DNA from: Deinococcus piscis
Lineage (GTDB): Bacteria; Deinococcota; Deinococci; Deinococcales; Deinococcaceae
Direction of reading: 5' to 3'
Assembly (NCBI RefSeq): GCF_014653275.1
Contig: NZ_BNAL01000008.1
Coordinates: forward strand, 28,065 to 92,064
Length of the DNA stretch: 64,000 nucleotides
Shown here in pieces: positions 11,267-20,777 of the stretch. Position numbers and translations under genes: made by a program. Every line of letters starts with the position of its first letter. Positions within the stretch are counted from its first letter, which is position 1. Below the pieces are notes generated by a model, which made no database searches, had not been told where the DNA came from, and saw only the letters and a program-made list of their open reading frames with translations.

Positions 11267-11317
11267 CCGGGCGGGGCCATGATTGCCCTGCTGGCCCGCT
11301 GAGCGCGGCGGATGCGC

Positions 11318-11323
11318 TAGCGT
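11318..11323 (+). promoter_or_regulatory. -10 box for Hsp20 operon (leaderless layout)
   Basis: TAGCGT ends 6 nt before the ATG at 11330. No Shine-Dalgarno sequence lies in between. Confidence 0.5.
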
Positions 11324-11329
11324 GACCGC

Positions 11330-11785
11330 ATGAATGAACCGACCCTGGCAAGGTTGCAGCAGCTGATGACCGTGCGCGAGGAAGCCGAAGGCCTGCTTGG
11401 ACACGGCGAGACCCGTGGTTTTGTCCCGGCAGCCGACTGGCTGGACGGTGGCTCGTATCTGACCCTGGTGCTGGACGTGCCCGCCGTAGAAGCCGGGAGC
11501 CTGGAGCTCGAAGAAGACGGTGACCGCCTGACGGTGGCCGGGATGCGGGCCAGCTTGCCGCCGGGCGCGGGCCGCCTGCTGCTGTCCGAGCGCCGGGCTG
11601 GCGCATTCTCGCGTACGCTGGTATTTCCCGAGTCCGTGGTGCCGGGCAGCGGCGAGGCCAGCCTGGAAGCAGGGGTGCTGCGGGTGCGCTTTGCCAAAGT
11701 GCATCCCACCATTGACGCGGCGTATCACGAGCTGGACACTGCTGGGGCTGAACCGGGCGGGCAGCAACAAGGAGAGCAGCAATGA
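11330..11785 (+). CDS. Hsp20/alpha-crystallin family small heat shock protein
   Basis: Predicted 151 aa. The alpha-crystallin domain runs from about residue 32 to 120: PAADWLDGGSYLTLVLDVPAV, LELEEDGDRLTVAGMR, FSRTLVFPESVVPGSGEASLEAGVLRVRFAKV. It lacks the classic IxI motif at the C-terminus, where a Gly/Gln-rich end is found instead, so it is a divergent member. Such proteins hold unfolding proteins in a refoldable state. It overlaps the S4 RNA-binding gene by 4 bp, forming a three-gene operon with that gene and the DUF1684 gene. Confidence 0.8.
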   Translation: MNEPTLARLQQLMTVREEAEGLLGHGETRGFVPAADWLDGGSYLTLVLDVPAVEAGSLELEEDGDRLTVAGMRASLPPGAGRLLLSERRAGAFSRTLVFPESVVPGSGEASLEAGVLRVRFAKVHPTIDAAYHELDTAGAEPGGQQQGEQQ

Positions 11786-12009
11786 ATGAAGAGATTCGTG
11801 GGCCGCGTGAATACGGCGACCAAGACAGCATGGACTTACAGGACTTTCTGAAGATAGAGGGTCTGGTCGAAACGGGCGGAGAGGCCAAATTCCGAATTCA
11901 GGGCGGCGAGGTGCGGCTGAACGGTGAGGTGGAAACCCGCCGCCGCCGCAAGGTGAAGCGCGGTGACGTGGTGGAAATCTACGGCGAGCGCGTTGAGGTG
12001 AACTGGTGA
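11782..12009 (+). CDS. S4-domain RNA-binding protein, YbcJ-like
   Basis: Predicted 75 aa consisting of a single S4 domain: MDLQDFLKIEGLVETGGEAKFRIQGGEVRLNGEVETRRRRKVKRGDVVEI, very close to the YbcJ/YaaA pattern (LKLxGLVxSGGEAKxxIxxGxVxVNGExExRRxxKLxxGD). Basic residues of the loop suggest RNA contact. The start is coupled to the Hsp20 stop (ATGA). An internal ATG (residue 17) would give a minimal domain and is the alternative. The direct link to a small heat shock gene suggests a role on ribosomes or RNA under stress, which is inference. Confidence 0.9.
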   Translation: MNEEIRGPREYGDQDSMDLQDFLKIEGLVETGGEAKFRIQGGEVRLNGEVETRRRRKVKRGDVVEIYGERVEVNW

Positions 12010-12566
12010 GTGACCCCCAGGCTGCTCAGGCCTACGCGGCAGAACTGCTGGCCTGGCGCGAAGCGCGGGAGCGGGCCTTCCGTGAGGGGCGTGGGCCTCT
12101 GCGGGGTGCGGCGCTGGAAAGCTTTGCTGGCCTGAGCCACTATGCGCCCGACCCAGCCTGGGTCTGGGAGCTACCTGTTGGGCGGCTGGGCGACTTTCCA
12201 GCTGAGGTGCAGTTTCCGGCCACGGACGGCGGCGTGAAGTGGTGGGGCGCATTTGGGCAGGTCACGCCTGAGCTGCCGGGAGCTGGGCCGGTGACGCTGA
12301 CCCTCTACACCCTGCTGGGCGAGGAGCAGCCATCCCAGGCCTTTTTGCCTTTTCGTGATTCCACCAGCGGTCAGGAAACGTACGGCCTGGGCCGCTACTT
12401 GGACGTGCCGCTGACTTGGGGCCGTGACAGCGTATCGGCCCGGCTGGACTTTAACCGCGCTTACCATCCCAGCTGCGCTTACGGCGAGGGCTTCAGCTGC
12501 CCGCTGCCGCCGCTGGAGCATGGGCTACCAATGCCGGTGCGGGCCGGTGAGCGGCTGCCTGAATAG
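12006..12566 (+). CDS. DUF1684 family protein
   Basis: Predicted 186 aa. The signature C-terminus YLDVPL...VSARLDFNRAYHPSCAYGEGFSCPLPPLEHGLPMPVRAGE matches DUF1684, and the N-terminal helix with WREARERAFREGRGPL is also typical. Family function is unknown. It starts with GTG overlapping the S4 gene stop (GTGA), so it ends the Hsp20-S4-DUF1684 operon. It is convergent with comF, 13 bp apart. Confidence 0.85.
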   Translation: MSDPQAAQAYAAELLAWREARERAFREGRGPLRGAALESFAGLSHYAPDPAWVWELPVGRLGDFPAEVQFPATDGGVKWWGAFGQVTPELPGAGPVTLTLYTLLGEEQPSQAFLPFRDSTSGQETYGLGRYLDVPLTWGRDSVSARLDFNRAYHPSCAYGEGFSCPLPPLEHGLPMPVRAGERLPE

Positions 12567-12579
12567 GGCAGAGGTGGCC

Positions 12580-13236
12580 CTAGTGTGCCGCCACTGCGTA
12601 ATAAAACTCCGTGACTCCCTGCGCCCGCAGCGCCTCGCGGCAGGCCAGCAGGGTGTGGCCGGTGGTGAGCACATCGTCAACCAGGAGGACCGCGCCTTCG
12701 GACAGCTGTGAAGCGTCAGCGACGAAGGCTCCGGCCACATTCTGGCGGCGTTCATCACCGCGCAGCTTGGCCTGCTGCTGGGTGCGGCGTTCGCGGCGCA
12801 GGGCGGCTGGAGCATAAGGCACTTCCAGCGCGTCGGCCAGGGCCGCCGCCAACAACTCGGCCTGATTGAACCCACGTTCGCGCTCCCGGCTGGGATGCAG
12901 CGGCACCGGCACCACGCCCACCACCGGCCAGGTTGCGGGCACCGCCGAGGCCAGCGCTGGCCCCAGGACCCCAGCCACTTCCCGCGCCTGAGCGTATTTC
13001 AGGGCACGCACGGCCCGACGCACCGGCCCCTGGTAGCGTCCCAGACTGACCAGATGCGGCTGCGCGTCTGGCGAAAGGGGAGAATGCCTCTCCAGCTGTG
13101 GCCGCAGCGACGCGCGGCAGCGCCGACATAGCCCCGGATCGGTGCCCAGCTGTCCGCCGCAGCCGGGGCACGCACGCGGCAGGGCCAGCCGCAGCCACCC
13201 GGTCAGAGTTCGCTGCCAGTCGGGACCGTTTCGCAT
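12580..13236 (-). CDS. comF: ComF family protein (phosphoribosyltransferase fold)
   Basis: Predicted 218 aa. The N-terminus carries a zinc-finger-like CPGCGG...CRRC. The body is a type I phosphoribosyltransferase fold ending in the PRPP-binding loop VLLVDDVLTTGHTL (about residues 180-193), preceded by VPVPLHPSRERERGFNQAELLA and QAKLRGDERRQNV. ComF proteins are required for uptake of transforming DNA; the pilus cluster that feeds the same process lies 2 kb away. The gene is divergent from rlmH with only 23 bp between the two start codons. Confidence 0.92.
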   Translation of the reverse strand: MRNGPDWQRTLTGWLRLALPRACPGCGGQLGTDPGLCRRCRASLRPQLERHSPLSPDAQPHLVSLGRYQGPVRRAVRALKYAQAREVAGVLGPALASAVPATWPVVGVVPVPLHPSRERERGFNQAELLAAALADALEVPYAPAALRRERRTQQQAKLRGDERRQNVAGAFVADASQLSEGAVLLVDDVLTTGHTLLACREALRAQGVTEFYYAVAAH

Positions 13237-13242
13237 GGCTCT

Positions 13243-13252
13243 AGCGTAGCCT
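13243..13252. promoter_or_regulatory. Overlapping divergent -10 boxes of comF and rlmH
   Basis: The minus-strand box TACGCT (13243-13248) ends 6 nt before the comF ATG. The plus-strand box TAGCCT (13247-13252) ends 7 nt before the rlmH ATG. The two boxes share 2 bp (13247-13248). Both genes appear leaderless and cannot easily be occupied by polymerase at the same time. Confidence 0.55.
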
Positions 13253-13259
13253 GTAGCCC

Positions 13260-13700
13260 ATGCGCCTGCACCTGATTACGGTAGGAGAGCCCCGCCTGAA
13301 ATACGCTCAGCTGGGCTGGGACGAGTACGAAAAGAGGCTGCGCCGCTATCACCGGGTGCAGGTCACGCGGGTCAGCGGCAAGACCCAGCAAGCTGAAAGC
13401 GAGGCAGTGCTCAGGGCGGCGGGCCGGGCTCCGCTGGTGCTGCTGGACCCACGCGGCACCGAGTTCACTTCCGAGGGCCTCAGTGCGTGGCTGGACGCCC
13501 AGGCGGTAGGTGGCACTGGCGAACTAGCTTTTGCCATCGGCGGGCCAGAGGGGCACACGGATGCTCTACGTGCCCAGGCCACCCGGCTATGGAGCTTTGG
13601 CGGCCTGACTCTGCCGCATGACCTGGCAATGGTGGTGCTGCTCGAAGCACTCTACCGCGCCAGCACCATCAGCGCAGGGGAGCCGTATCACCGGGGATGA
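13260..13700 (+). CDS. rlmH: 23S rRNA (pseudouridine1915-N3)-methyltransferase RlmH
   Basis: Predicted 146 aa, the normal size of this small SPOUT (trefoil-knot) methyltransferase, which methylates pseudouridine 1915 in helix 69 of 23S rRNA using S-adenosylmethionine. Clear motifs are KTQQAESEAVL, VLLDPRGTEFTSEGLSAWL, LAFAIGGPEGH and the C-terminal knot LTLPHDLAMVVLLEALYRASTISAGEPYHRG. It is leaderless from the shared promoter with comF. Confidence 0.95.
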   Translation: MRLHLITVGEPRLKYAQLGWDEYEKRLRRYHRVQVTRVSGKTQQAESEAVLRAAGRAPLVLLDPRGTEFTSEGLSAWLDAQAVGGTGELAFAIGGPEGHTDALRAQATRLWSFGGLTLPHDLAMVVLLEALYRASTISAGEPYHRG

Positions 13701-13790
13701 GGTCGGCTGGAAGATGGTTGAGACAAGGAGAAAGGAGTCTATCTACCTTTCCCAACCTCAAGAAGTAGCTTGGGCTGTCAGCCGCAGAGT

Positions 13791-14942
<1,152 letters not shown>

Positions 14943-14947
14943 AGCGC

Positions 14948-14953
14948 ACTGTA
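14948..14953 (-). promoter_or_regulatory. Possible -10 box for aroC
   Basis: TACAGT on the minus strand ends 5 nt before the ATG at 14942. It lies in a tandem duplication TAGCGCACTG (14942-14961). Confidence 0.4.
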
Positions 14954-15018
14954 GCGCACTGCATGGCAGACGCCCCCAGCCGGGGAGGCCAGGGGCGCTG
15001 GGGTTGGTGCAAAAGGCT

Positions 15019-16965
15019 TTACTCGATGATGTCGCCGGTGATGACAAACAGCATCTGGGTAGAGTCCCGGTTGGTGGACTGGTTGCCAGCCAGGGCACCC
15101 ACTCCCGGAATCATAGACAGGAACGGCAGACCAGCTTTGGTGTTGCTCTCGGTGGTGCCCAGCAAACCTGAGAGCAGCACGGTTTCGCCCGACTTGAAGG
15201 AAATGCGGGTCTGGGCCTCCGAGTTGGTGAATCGCAGCAGGTAGGGCAGCGTGCCTGGAGTAATGGCATCCTCATTGAGCAGATCATTTACCTGACCCCG
15301 CACTCGCAGCGTGATGGTGCCGTCAGGAGCGACGACAGGCTCGAAGAAGTCCAGAATCACACCGTAGTCAATGACCTTCTCAATACTGCCGCCTTCGCCA
15401 TCGGGGATATTCAGCTCCAGTTTGCCGCCCGACTTGATGGTGGCTGCGGCTCCGTCTGAAGCGTTGCGGCTGCCGTTGGTTGCATTGCTCCCCAGACTCC
15501 GCTGGCCGCTTTGCATGGTGATGACACCGTCATACACACGCTTGGCCTGTGATTGGGTCTCCAGTGCGTTGAGAGTGGGGAAAATGTTGAAGCCGACCAA
15601 GGAGCGCGTGGGATCGAAGCTGGCCGTCAGGCCACTGGGAGAAGTGCCACTGCTGATCAGGCCGATATTGAAGCCGCCAAAGCCAATTTTCCAGTCCACT
15701 CCCAAGGAGCGCTGGGCCGACTCGGTAATTTCCTGAATGCGAACTTGGAGGTTGATCTGAGGTACTTCACGGTCCAGGGTAGGAATCAATTCGGCCACTT
15801 GAGCCACCTGTGCTGGCGTACCACGCACGATGATGGTGTTGGTGCGCGCATCGGGAAGGATGGTCGCCATCTGGGTGGGGGCCGTAGCAGCGGTTGACAC
15901 AGGAGTATTCGTGGTGGGCGCTCCCGCTGCATTGTTGGCCGTATTCGCGCCAGAAGCGGTGCTGGTGCTGGCCGCAGTCGCAGTAGTGCTGGTCAGGTCG
16001 CGGGCCAAAGTCGCCATGAGGGTGTCGGCCAGTTCCTCAGCACTGGCGTTGACGAGCTGGAAGACCCGCTGGGTGGTCTGACCAGGAGCCGGGTCTACCT
16101 TCGTCAGCAACGTCAGGGCCTGCTCCACGTCTCCCTGACCGCCGCGCAACACCAGCTGTTTGCTGCTGCCCACCGTGGTCACGCGCAGATTGGGGAACTC
16201 GGCACTCACAAAGTTGCTCAGCTCCTTGATATCTCCATTGACGGAGTAGATTTCCTGCACATTGGGCCCCGCGCTTTCTGCTGCCAGTGCGCCGCGGGGG
16301 TCCCGGTCCAGTTCACGCAACAGCCGCTCCACCTCAGTGATTTCTGCGTTGGTGCCGCGTACGATCACGCTGCGGTTGCGGGTATCAGGAATGATGCGCA
16401 GGGTAGGCGAGTCCAGCTTGACATCCACAAGGGTGCGTGAGGTGGCGACGTTGGCACCTGCCGCGTTGGTCTGGGCCACTTCCGAGTAGACCGGGGTGCC
16501 GAAGAACAGTTTGACCTGCTCGGCAGCGGCTGCGGGGTCGGCGTTTTGCAGCTTGACCACGCGCTGTACCGGCGTGTTGCTGACACGGATGACCGGCTGA
16601 CCGCCCAGCTCCGTCACGGAATAGTTCAGGCCGTACACGTCCATCAGCAGCGGCCAGACTTCGTTGAAGGGCTTGTTGCGGAAGGAGTAGGCCACGGGGC
16701 GGGCCTGCTCACCTTCGGCAGCGAGGGTGTCCACGTTCACCTCAAGGACCAGCTCATAGCCCGCCGACTTGGCGATGGCACCCAGCAGACCAGAGAGCGG
16801 GCCCTGGTAGCGGCCAGTCTCAATGGTGATGTTGGCCTGGGAGAGCGCAGGATCGCTGGCCGCATTTTGGGTCTGGACAGCGGAGGCGGAGGACACCGGA
16901 GCCGTCTGAGCGGCACCCAGGCCCAGGGCGGCAGTGATCAACAGGGCAGTTGCGTATTTCATCAT
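15019..16965 (-). CDS. pilQ: Secretin PilQ, outer-membrane channel of type IV pili and DNA uptake
   Basis: Predicted 648 aa with a signal peptide (MMKYATALLITAALGLGAAQ). Residues about 45-120 form an AMIN/STN-like domain (GPLSGLLGAIAKSAGYELVLEV...VSNTPVQRVVKLQNADP). There are then several secretin N (NolW-like) repeats with IVRGT motifs, including a Ser/Thr/Ala-rich insert. The C-terminal secretin barrel domain covers about 395-640 (VPQINLQVRIQEITE, SGETVLLSGLLGTTES, FLSMIPGVGALAG) and ends in MLFVITGDII. In Deinococcus and Thermus PilQ passes pili and incoming DNA through the outer membrane. Start ATG 16965 follows AAAGGTG. It is the last gene of the pilMNO-X-Q operon. Confidence 0.93.
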   Translation of the reverse strand: MMKYATALLITAALGLGAAQTAPVSSASAVQTQNAASDPALSQANITIETGRYQGPLSGLLGAIAKSAGYELVLEVNVDTLAAEGEQARPVAYSFRNKPFNEVWPLLMDVYGLNYSVTELGGQPVIRVSNTPVQRVVKLQNADPAAAAEQVKLFFGTPVYSEVAQTNAAGANVATSRTLVDVKLDSPTLRIIPDTRNRSVIVRGTNAEITEVERLLRELDRDPRGALAAESAGPNVQEIYSVNGDIKELSNFVSAEFPNLRVTTVGSSKQLVLRGGQGDVEQALTLLTKVDPAPGQTTQRVFQLVNASAEELADTLMATLARDLTSTTATAASTSTASGANTANNAAGAPTTNTPVSTAATAPTQMATILPDARTNTIIVRGTPAQVAQVAELIPTLDREVPQINLQVRIQEITESAQRSLGVDWKIGFGGFNIGLISSGTSPSGLTASFDPTRSLVGFNIFPTLNALETQSQAKRVYDGVITMQSGQRSLGSNATNGSRNASDGAAATIKSGGKLELNIPDGEGGSIEKVIDYGVILDFFEPVVAPDGTITLRVRGQVNDLLNEDAITPGTLPYLLRFTNSEAQTRISFKSGETVLLSGLLGTTESNTKAGLPFLSMIPGVGALAGNQSTNRDSTQMLFVITGDIIE

Positions 16966-16974
16966 GTTCACCTT

Positions 16975-18252
16975 TTACTGAAGGGGTTCGAGTTCGAGTT
17001 TGAGCGAATCCTGACCGAGTGCCAGCGTCACGCTGTTGGCTGTGATTTGCTGCACCACGATGTCGGTATCTGGCAGACGGTCACCCTTGGCGAGGACCAT
17101 GAAGCCCTGGTTGCTCTTGAAGATGGCAGTGTCGGTGGGACCCAGCACCGCGCCATTAAAGCGCAGGCCCTGGCGGTTCAGGGTGCGTGACAGGGCCGTG
17201 CCATTGTCCGGCGCACCCACACCCTCGTCGTTGCCGTACTGGGTGATCAGGTCTGGCTGACCGGGAGCAGGTAGCGGCACCGATAGAGCAGGCGTGCCGG
17301 TGCCTGCATCGGCTGGACGGCTGGCCACTGTACCCAGATCGGGCTCGGTCACCCCGGCCACTGGGCCGGTGCTGCTGGCCGCGCCCGTACTGTCAGGCCG
17401 GGCGCCGGCAGGGACCGCTTCGGGGTAGTCGTCGGGATTGTCAAAGGCCCAGGGCACGACTGCACCGCTGGTTGCCGAGGCGGTAGGGGCTGGGGTGCCC
17501 GCGCTGCTGCTGGAGCGGCCCGAGCTACTCGGTGTGTTGCTCGCTGTACTGGCAGGCGTGCGGGTGCTGCTACCGCCTGTGACGGTGACTGGGGTGTTGT
17601 CAGGACCCAGCACCCAGGTGGTGGTGCTGCCACTGGTGCCACTGGTGCTGCGGCTGGCCGTGCTGGCCGACGTGCTGCTCGAACTGCTGCGGCTAGACAC
17701 AGCTGGACTGCTGGGTGGGGTATAGCTGGGCGGGGCCGAGATCGCCACGCTGGGCTCTGCAAAGCTGGTTGCGGCAGAGCCTGCTGCGGGCGGCGGGGTT
17801 CCAGGGGTTGCAACAGCGCCAGCAGGAGCGGAGCCGTCTTTGGCCAGAGAGAACGGCTTGAAGGGGTTGCGCGAGGGCACGGCGGCCAGCGGCGCATCCG
17901 GATTGATGCCGCCCAGCTTGCTGGGGTCCGTGACCGACACCGGAGCGCTGCTCAGCGGCGGAATAGTTCCTGGCGCTGCCGAAGTGCTGCTGACGGTGCC
18001 GGGCGCACCCTCCACATTGGTGGCGCTGACCGTCGTGACTTCAGTGGTCGTCTCGGTAGTTGTTTGGGTGGTCGTTTCGGTGACAGCCATATCCGCAGCT
18101 GCAGCGTTACGGCCATTGAAGTAGAACGCAATGGCGCTGGCCAGCAGCAGGGTCAGCAGTGCCCCGAGCAGCAGCTTCATTTCACGGGTCAGACCACCAG
18201 CGGTCTTGACTCCGTCCTGGTAGTCCAGGTCAGTGTGGTTGGAGTCTGTCAT
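16975..18252 (-). CDS. Pilus cluster protein between pilO and pilQ (PilW/PilP position)
   Basis: Predicted 425 aa. A single membrane segment (about 26-45) follows a short cytoplasmic N-terminus. Residues about 55-350 are extremely Thr/Ser/Ala/Pro-rich with little order. A short folded end (about 365-425: LRFNGAVLGPTDTAIFKSNQGFMVLAKGDRLPDTDIVVQQITANSVTLALGQDSLKLEL) has the beta-rich look of PilP C-terminal domains that dock to PilQ. In Proteobacteria the slot between pilO and pilQ holds pilP and in Thermus it holds pilW, so a role as connector between inner-membrane pilus proteins and the secretin is inferred from position. It overlaps pilO by 4 bp and lies 9 bp before pilQ. Confidence 0.75.
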   Translation of the reverse strand: MTDSNHTDLDYQDGVKTAGGLTREMKLLLGALLTLLLASAIAFYFNGRNAAAADMAVTETTTQTTTETTTEVTTVSATNVEGAPGTVSSTSAAPGTIPPLSSAPVSVTDPSKLGGINPDAPLAAVPSRNPFKPFSLAKDGSAPAGAVATPGTPPPAAGSAATSFAEPSVAISAPPSYTPPSSPAVSSRSSSSSTSASTASRSTSGTSGSTTTWVLGPDNTPVTVTGGSSTRTPASTASNTPSSSGRSSSSAGTPAPTASATSGAVVPWAFDNPDDYPEAVPAGARPDSTGAASSTGPVAGVTEPDLGTVASRPADAGTGTPALSVPLPAPGQPDLITQYGNDEGVGAPDNGTALSRTLNRQGLRFNGAVLGPTDTAIFKSNQGFMVLAKGDRLPDTDIVVQQITANSVTLALGQDSLKLELEPLQ

Positions 18253-18905
18253 TGGGCGGCTCCTTGTTCGGCGGCGGGCGCAGCCTCAGTTGCTGCGCCG
18301 CTGGCACTTGCGGCAGCGGGCGCAGCTGGCGGTGCAGCCAGGCTGGGGTCAAACGTATAGACCGTCATGCTGAGAGCGCCGGTCAGCTCAGGGTCGAAGC
18401 TGGTCGCTTCGGGAGACTGCAGCGTCAGCTGATTGATGGTCGTGAAGCGGTTCATGGTTTCCATGGCCCGCAGGGTGCGGAACACTTCGCCGTAGCTTCC
18501 GGCCATGTTCATGGTAATTGGAATAGGCCGCACGCCGCCGGGCAGGTCGGCGGTCGCAGGACCTGCCGAGACGTTGACACCCTCAATCTGGGTGCCGGAA
18601 GCCTGGGCGTTGTTGCGCATCTCGCTAAGCAGCGGGGCCATCTCGTTGTTCTGCGGCAAGGCCGCCACGAATTCAGCGCGCTCCTGGCGCAGTGCAGCCA
18701 CTTCTTCACGCAGGGCAGGCAGTTGCGCCTGAGCCTGACGGTACTGGGAGACTTTAAGCTCGGCGGTCTCAATATCGGTCTTGAGTGTGGCGATTTCCTG
18801 CTGCCGTGCTTGATAGCGGAAGGTGTACCACAGGCCCAGGACCAGAAAAGACAGTGCAAGAGCGATAAAGAAAATGTATTTGGGGTCGAGGCGAGTTTTG
18901 GTCAT
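18249..18905 (-). CDS. pilO: Type IV pilus assembly protein PilO
   Basis: Predicted 218 aa. A transmembrane segment (about 9-30, YIFFIALALSFLVLGLWYTF) is followed by a coiled coil (about 33-85) and the ferredoxin-like PilO domain (MAPLLSEMRNNAQASGTQIEGVNV ... ITMNMAGSYGEVFRTLRAMETMNRFTTINQLTL). The C-terminus is Ala-rich. PilO pairs with PilN in the inner-membrane alignment complex. The ATG shares its first base with the end of the pilN stop (TGATG), so the genes are translationally coupled. A GTG one codon upstream is the alternative. Confidence 0.9.
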   Translation of the reverse strand: MTKTRLDPKYIFFIALALSFLVLGLWYTFRYQARQQEIATLKTDIETAELKVSQYRQAQAQLPALREEVAALRQERAEFVAALPQNNEMAPLLSEMRNNAQASGTQIEGVNVSAGPATADLPGGVRPIPITMNMAGSYGEVFRTLRAMETMNRFTTINQLTLQSPEATSFDPELTGALSMTVYTFDPSLAAPPAAPAAASASGAATEAAPAAEQGAAQ

Positions 18906-19657
18906 CACATTCCTCCGTCACCGGTAGAGGCCTCTGGGGCCGCATTGGCGGCGGGAGCGGGGGCGGCGGGAGCAGGAGCCGCAGGAGCGGCAGGGGCTCC
19001 TGCTCCCGCCGCTGGGGTGCTGCCCGCTGCTGCGCCTGCGGCGTCCGGGGCTTCGCCGGCCACACCAACGCTGGCCGAAAAGGTGTAGGGCGAGGCTTCG
19101 TTCTCGGGTTCTTTGCGCTGCATGCCCTGGAACACGATGCCGAACTTGGGATTGCTCTCAAACGCGTTGAGGAGGTCGACCACGGCCTGCGCCGTCGTTG
19201 CAGTGCCAGTCAGGGCAAGCTCACGGCTGACCGAGCCACCTTCTACGCCGCTTTGCTGCATGTCAGCCGATTGCTGCGCGGCCACGTGCATGTCCAGACT
19301 CTCCAGAGCCACGTTGCCTCCGGCCGGAAGCTGCGCGGTAAAGGCCGCCAGGTCGTTGCTCCAGTAGCTCTTGCGGTCACGCAGGGCGCGGGCCACGGTG
19401 GTGACCTGTTCCAGCTCAGTTTTTTCGGCGCTGAGCTTGTCGAATTCGCTCTTGGCCGGTTGCAGGGCGGCGATCTCGCCGTTCAGGCGCTCCAGATTGG
19501 TTTTCAGGCCGCTGACCTGTGAAGCGTAGTACAGCTCCATACCGACCACCGCCGCCAAGCTCAGCAAGCCAGTGACCGCGGCGGCCATCAGCCAGTTCTG
19601 GCCTTCGCCGGTGCTTTGGCGGCGCTGGGACGCCGGTAAGAGGTTGACTTCAACCAT
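18905..19657 (-). CDS. pilN: Type IV pilus assembly protein PilN
   Basis: Predicted 250 aa. It begins MVEVNLLPASQRR, the conserved N-terminal tail by which PilN binds PilM. A membrane segment (about 22-45) and coiled coil (about 50-92) precede a PilN domain with YWSNDLAAFTAQLPAGGNVALESLDM and LTGTATTAQAVVDLLNAFESNPKFGIVFQGMQR. The last ~40 residues are an Ala/Pro tract. It overlaps pilM by 8 bp and pilO by 1 bp. Confidence 0.92.
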   Translation of the reverse strand: MVEVNLLPASQRRQSTGEGQNWLMAAAVTGLLSLAAVVGMELYYASQVSGLKTNLERLNGEIAALQPAKSEFDKLSAEKTELEQVTTVARALRDRKSYWSNDLAAFTAQLPAGGNVALESLDMHVAAQQSADMQQSGVEGGSVSRELALTGTATTAQAVVDLLNAFESNPKFGIVFQGMQRKEPENEASPYTFSASVGVAGEAPDAAGAAAGSTPAAGAGAPAAPAAPAPAAPAPAANAAPEASTGDGGM

Positions 19658-20738
19658 GTCGGACTCCTCTCAGGGCCAGGCCCAGCGGAACGGTGTATTC
19701 AGGGCCTTGGGCTTGCAGCGCCGCATCTTCTACCGCCAGGGGCACGTGTTCCCAGGGACGCACGATCTCGGTCGGAATCCCCAGTGCTTCGCTGATGGCG
19801 TTGTCCAGACCACTCAGCTTGGCACCGCCGCCTGCCAGCACCAGCTGGTCAATAATCAGGTCGCCGCTTTGCACGCGGTAGAACTCCAGCGAGCGCCGCA
19901 CTTCGGTGATCAGGTCAATCATGGCCGGGCGCAGTGCCTCGGCCACGCGGGCGGGGCTGTGCGGCTGTGCGCTGTCCACCGGACTGTTGCCAGGCACCTG
20001 ATAGCCCAGCTTGAGCGCTTCGGCGGCGCTGAAGTCCAGGTCGAAGGCACGCTGAAGCGCAGTGGTGAAATCGTCGGCAGCCACGTTGATGTTGCGGGCC
20101 ATCAGCAGGCGCTCGCCGCGCACCAGACCAATCACCGAGGAGCTGGCACCGATTTCCAGCGCCAGCACCACTTCTTCAGGGCTGATGGTGCGCTGGCCGA
20201 TGGCCCGCAGCGCCGCAAAGCTCTTGACATCCACCACAGTGGGTTGCAGGCCAGCCATCTGCAAGGTTTCGAGATGGCGGCCTACCACATCGTTGGGCAC
20301 AGCTGCGATCACGACTTCCATTTGCCCATCTTCGGGGAGAGTACTGGGATCGTCCAGCACATCAAAGTCCAGCGTCACTTCATCAATGGGGTAGGGAATG
20401 TAACGCTCCGCTTCATAGCGAATCACGTCACTGCTCCGCAGTTCTTTGAGGTCCATGCGCGGGATCATGATGTTGCGGGTCACGGTAGCCTGATTGGGAA
20501 TGGCTGTGACCACCTGCTTGTGTGTGATGCCGCTGCGGCTGAGGAGCGAGCGGATTTCGGCGGCGATGGCCTGTGGCTCAACCACGCTGCCGTCCCGCAT
20601 GGCACCCAGGGGGGTCGGAGTCATGACTGCGTGCTGCACTGCTGTGCCGCCAGGGGCCAGCGCTACCGCCTTGATAGCGCTGGTCCCGATTTCCAGGCCA
20701 AAAGCTGGCCCACCTGATTTACGAAAGTAACTTGTCAT
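19650..20738 (-). CDS. pilM: Type IV pilus assembly protein PilM
   Basis: Predicted 362 aa. It is an actin/FtsA-like ATP-binding cytoplasmic protein: GPAFGLEIGTSAIKAVAL (phosphate 1), the SHS2-like insertion with DVLDDPSTLPEDGQMEVVIAAVPND, then VVLALEIGASSSVIGLVRGERLLMARNINVAADDFT (phosphate 2) and DQLVLAGGGAKLSGLDNAISEALGIP (adenosine motif). It recruits the PilN/PilO pair. Start MTSYFRKSGG at 20738 follows GGAGGG; the 8-residue extension was rejected because it covers this ribosome binding site. First gene of the pil operon; a palindrome lies 40 bp upstream. Confidence 0.94.
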   Translation of the reverse strand: MTSYFRKSGGPAFGLEIGTSAIKAVALAPGGTAVQHAVMTPTPLGAMRDGSVVEPQAIAAEIRSLLSRSGITHKQVVTAIPNQATVTRNIMIPRMDLKELRSSDVIRYEAERYIPYPIDEVTLDFDVLDDPSTLPEDGQMEVVIAAVPNDVVGRHLETLQMAGLQPTVVDVKSFAALRAIGQRTISPEEVVLALEIGASSSVIGLVRGERLLMARNINVAADDFTTALQRAFDLDFSAAEALKLGYQVPGNSPVDSAQPHSPARVAEALRPAMIDLITEVRRSLEFYRVQSGDLIIDQLVLAGGGAKLSGLDNAISEALGIPTEIVRPWEHVPLAVEDAALQAQGPEYTVPLGLALRGVRHG

Positions 20739-20777
20739 CCACCCTCCAAAATTCCTGATCAACCACTGTGAGCTGAG

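Noticed and set aside
14973..15001. GC-rich inverted repeat (CCCCAGC...GCTGGGG) after pilQ as a terminator
   Set aside because: No T-run follows on the minus strand; too common a pattern in GC-rich DNA to call.
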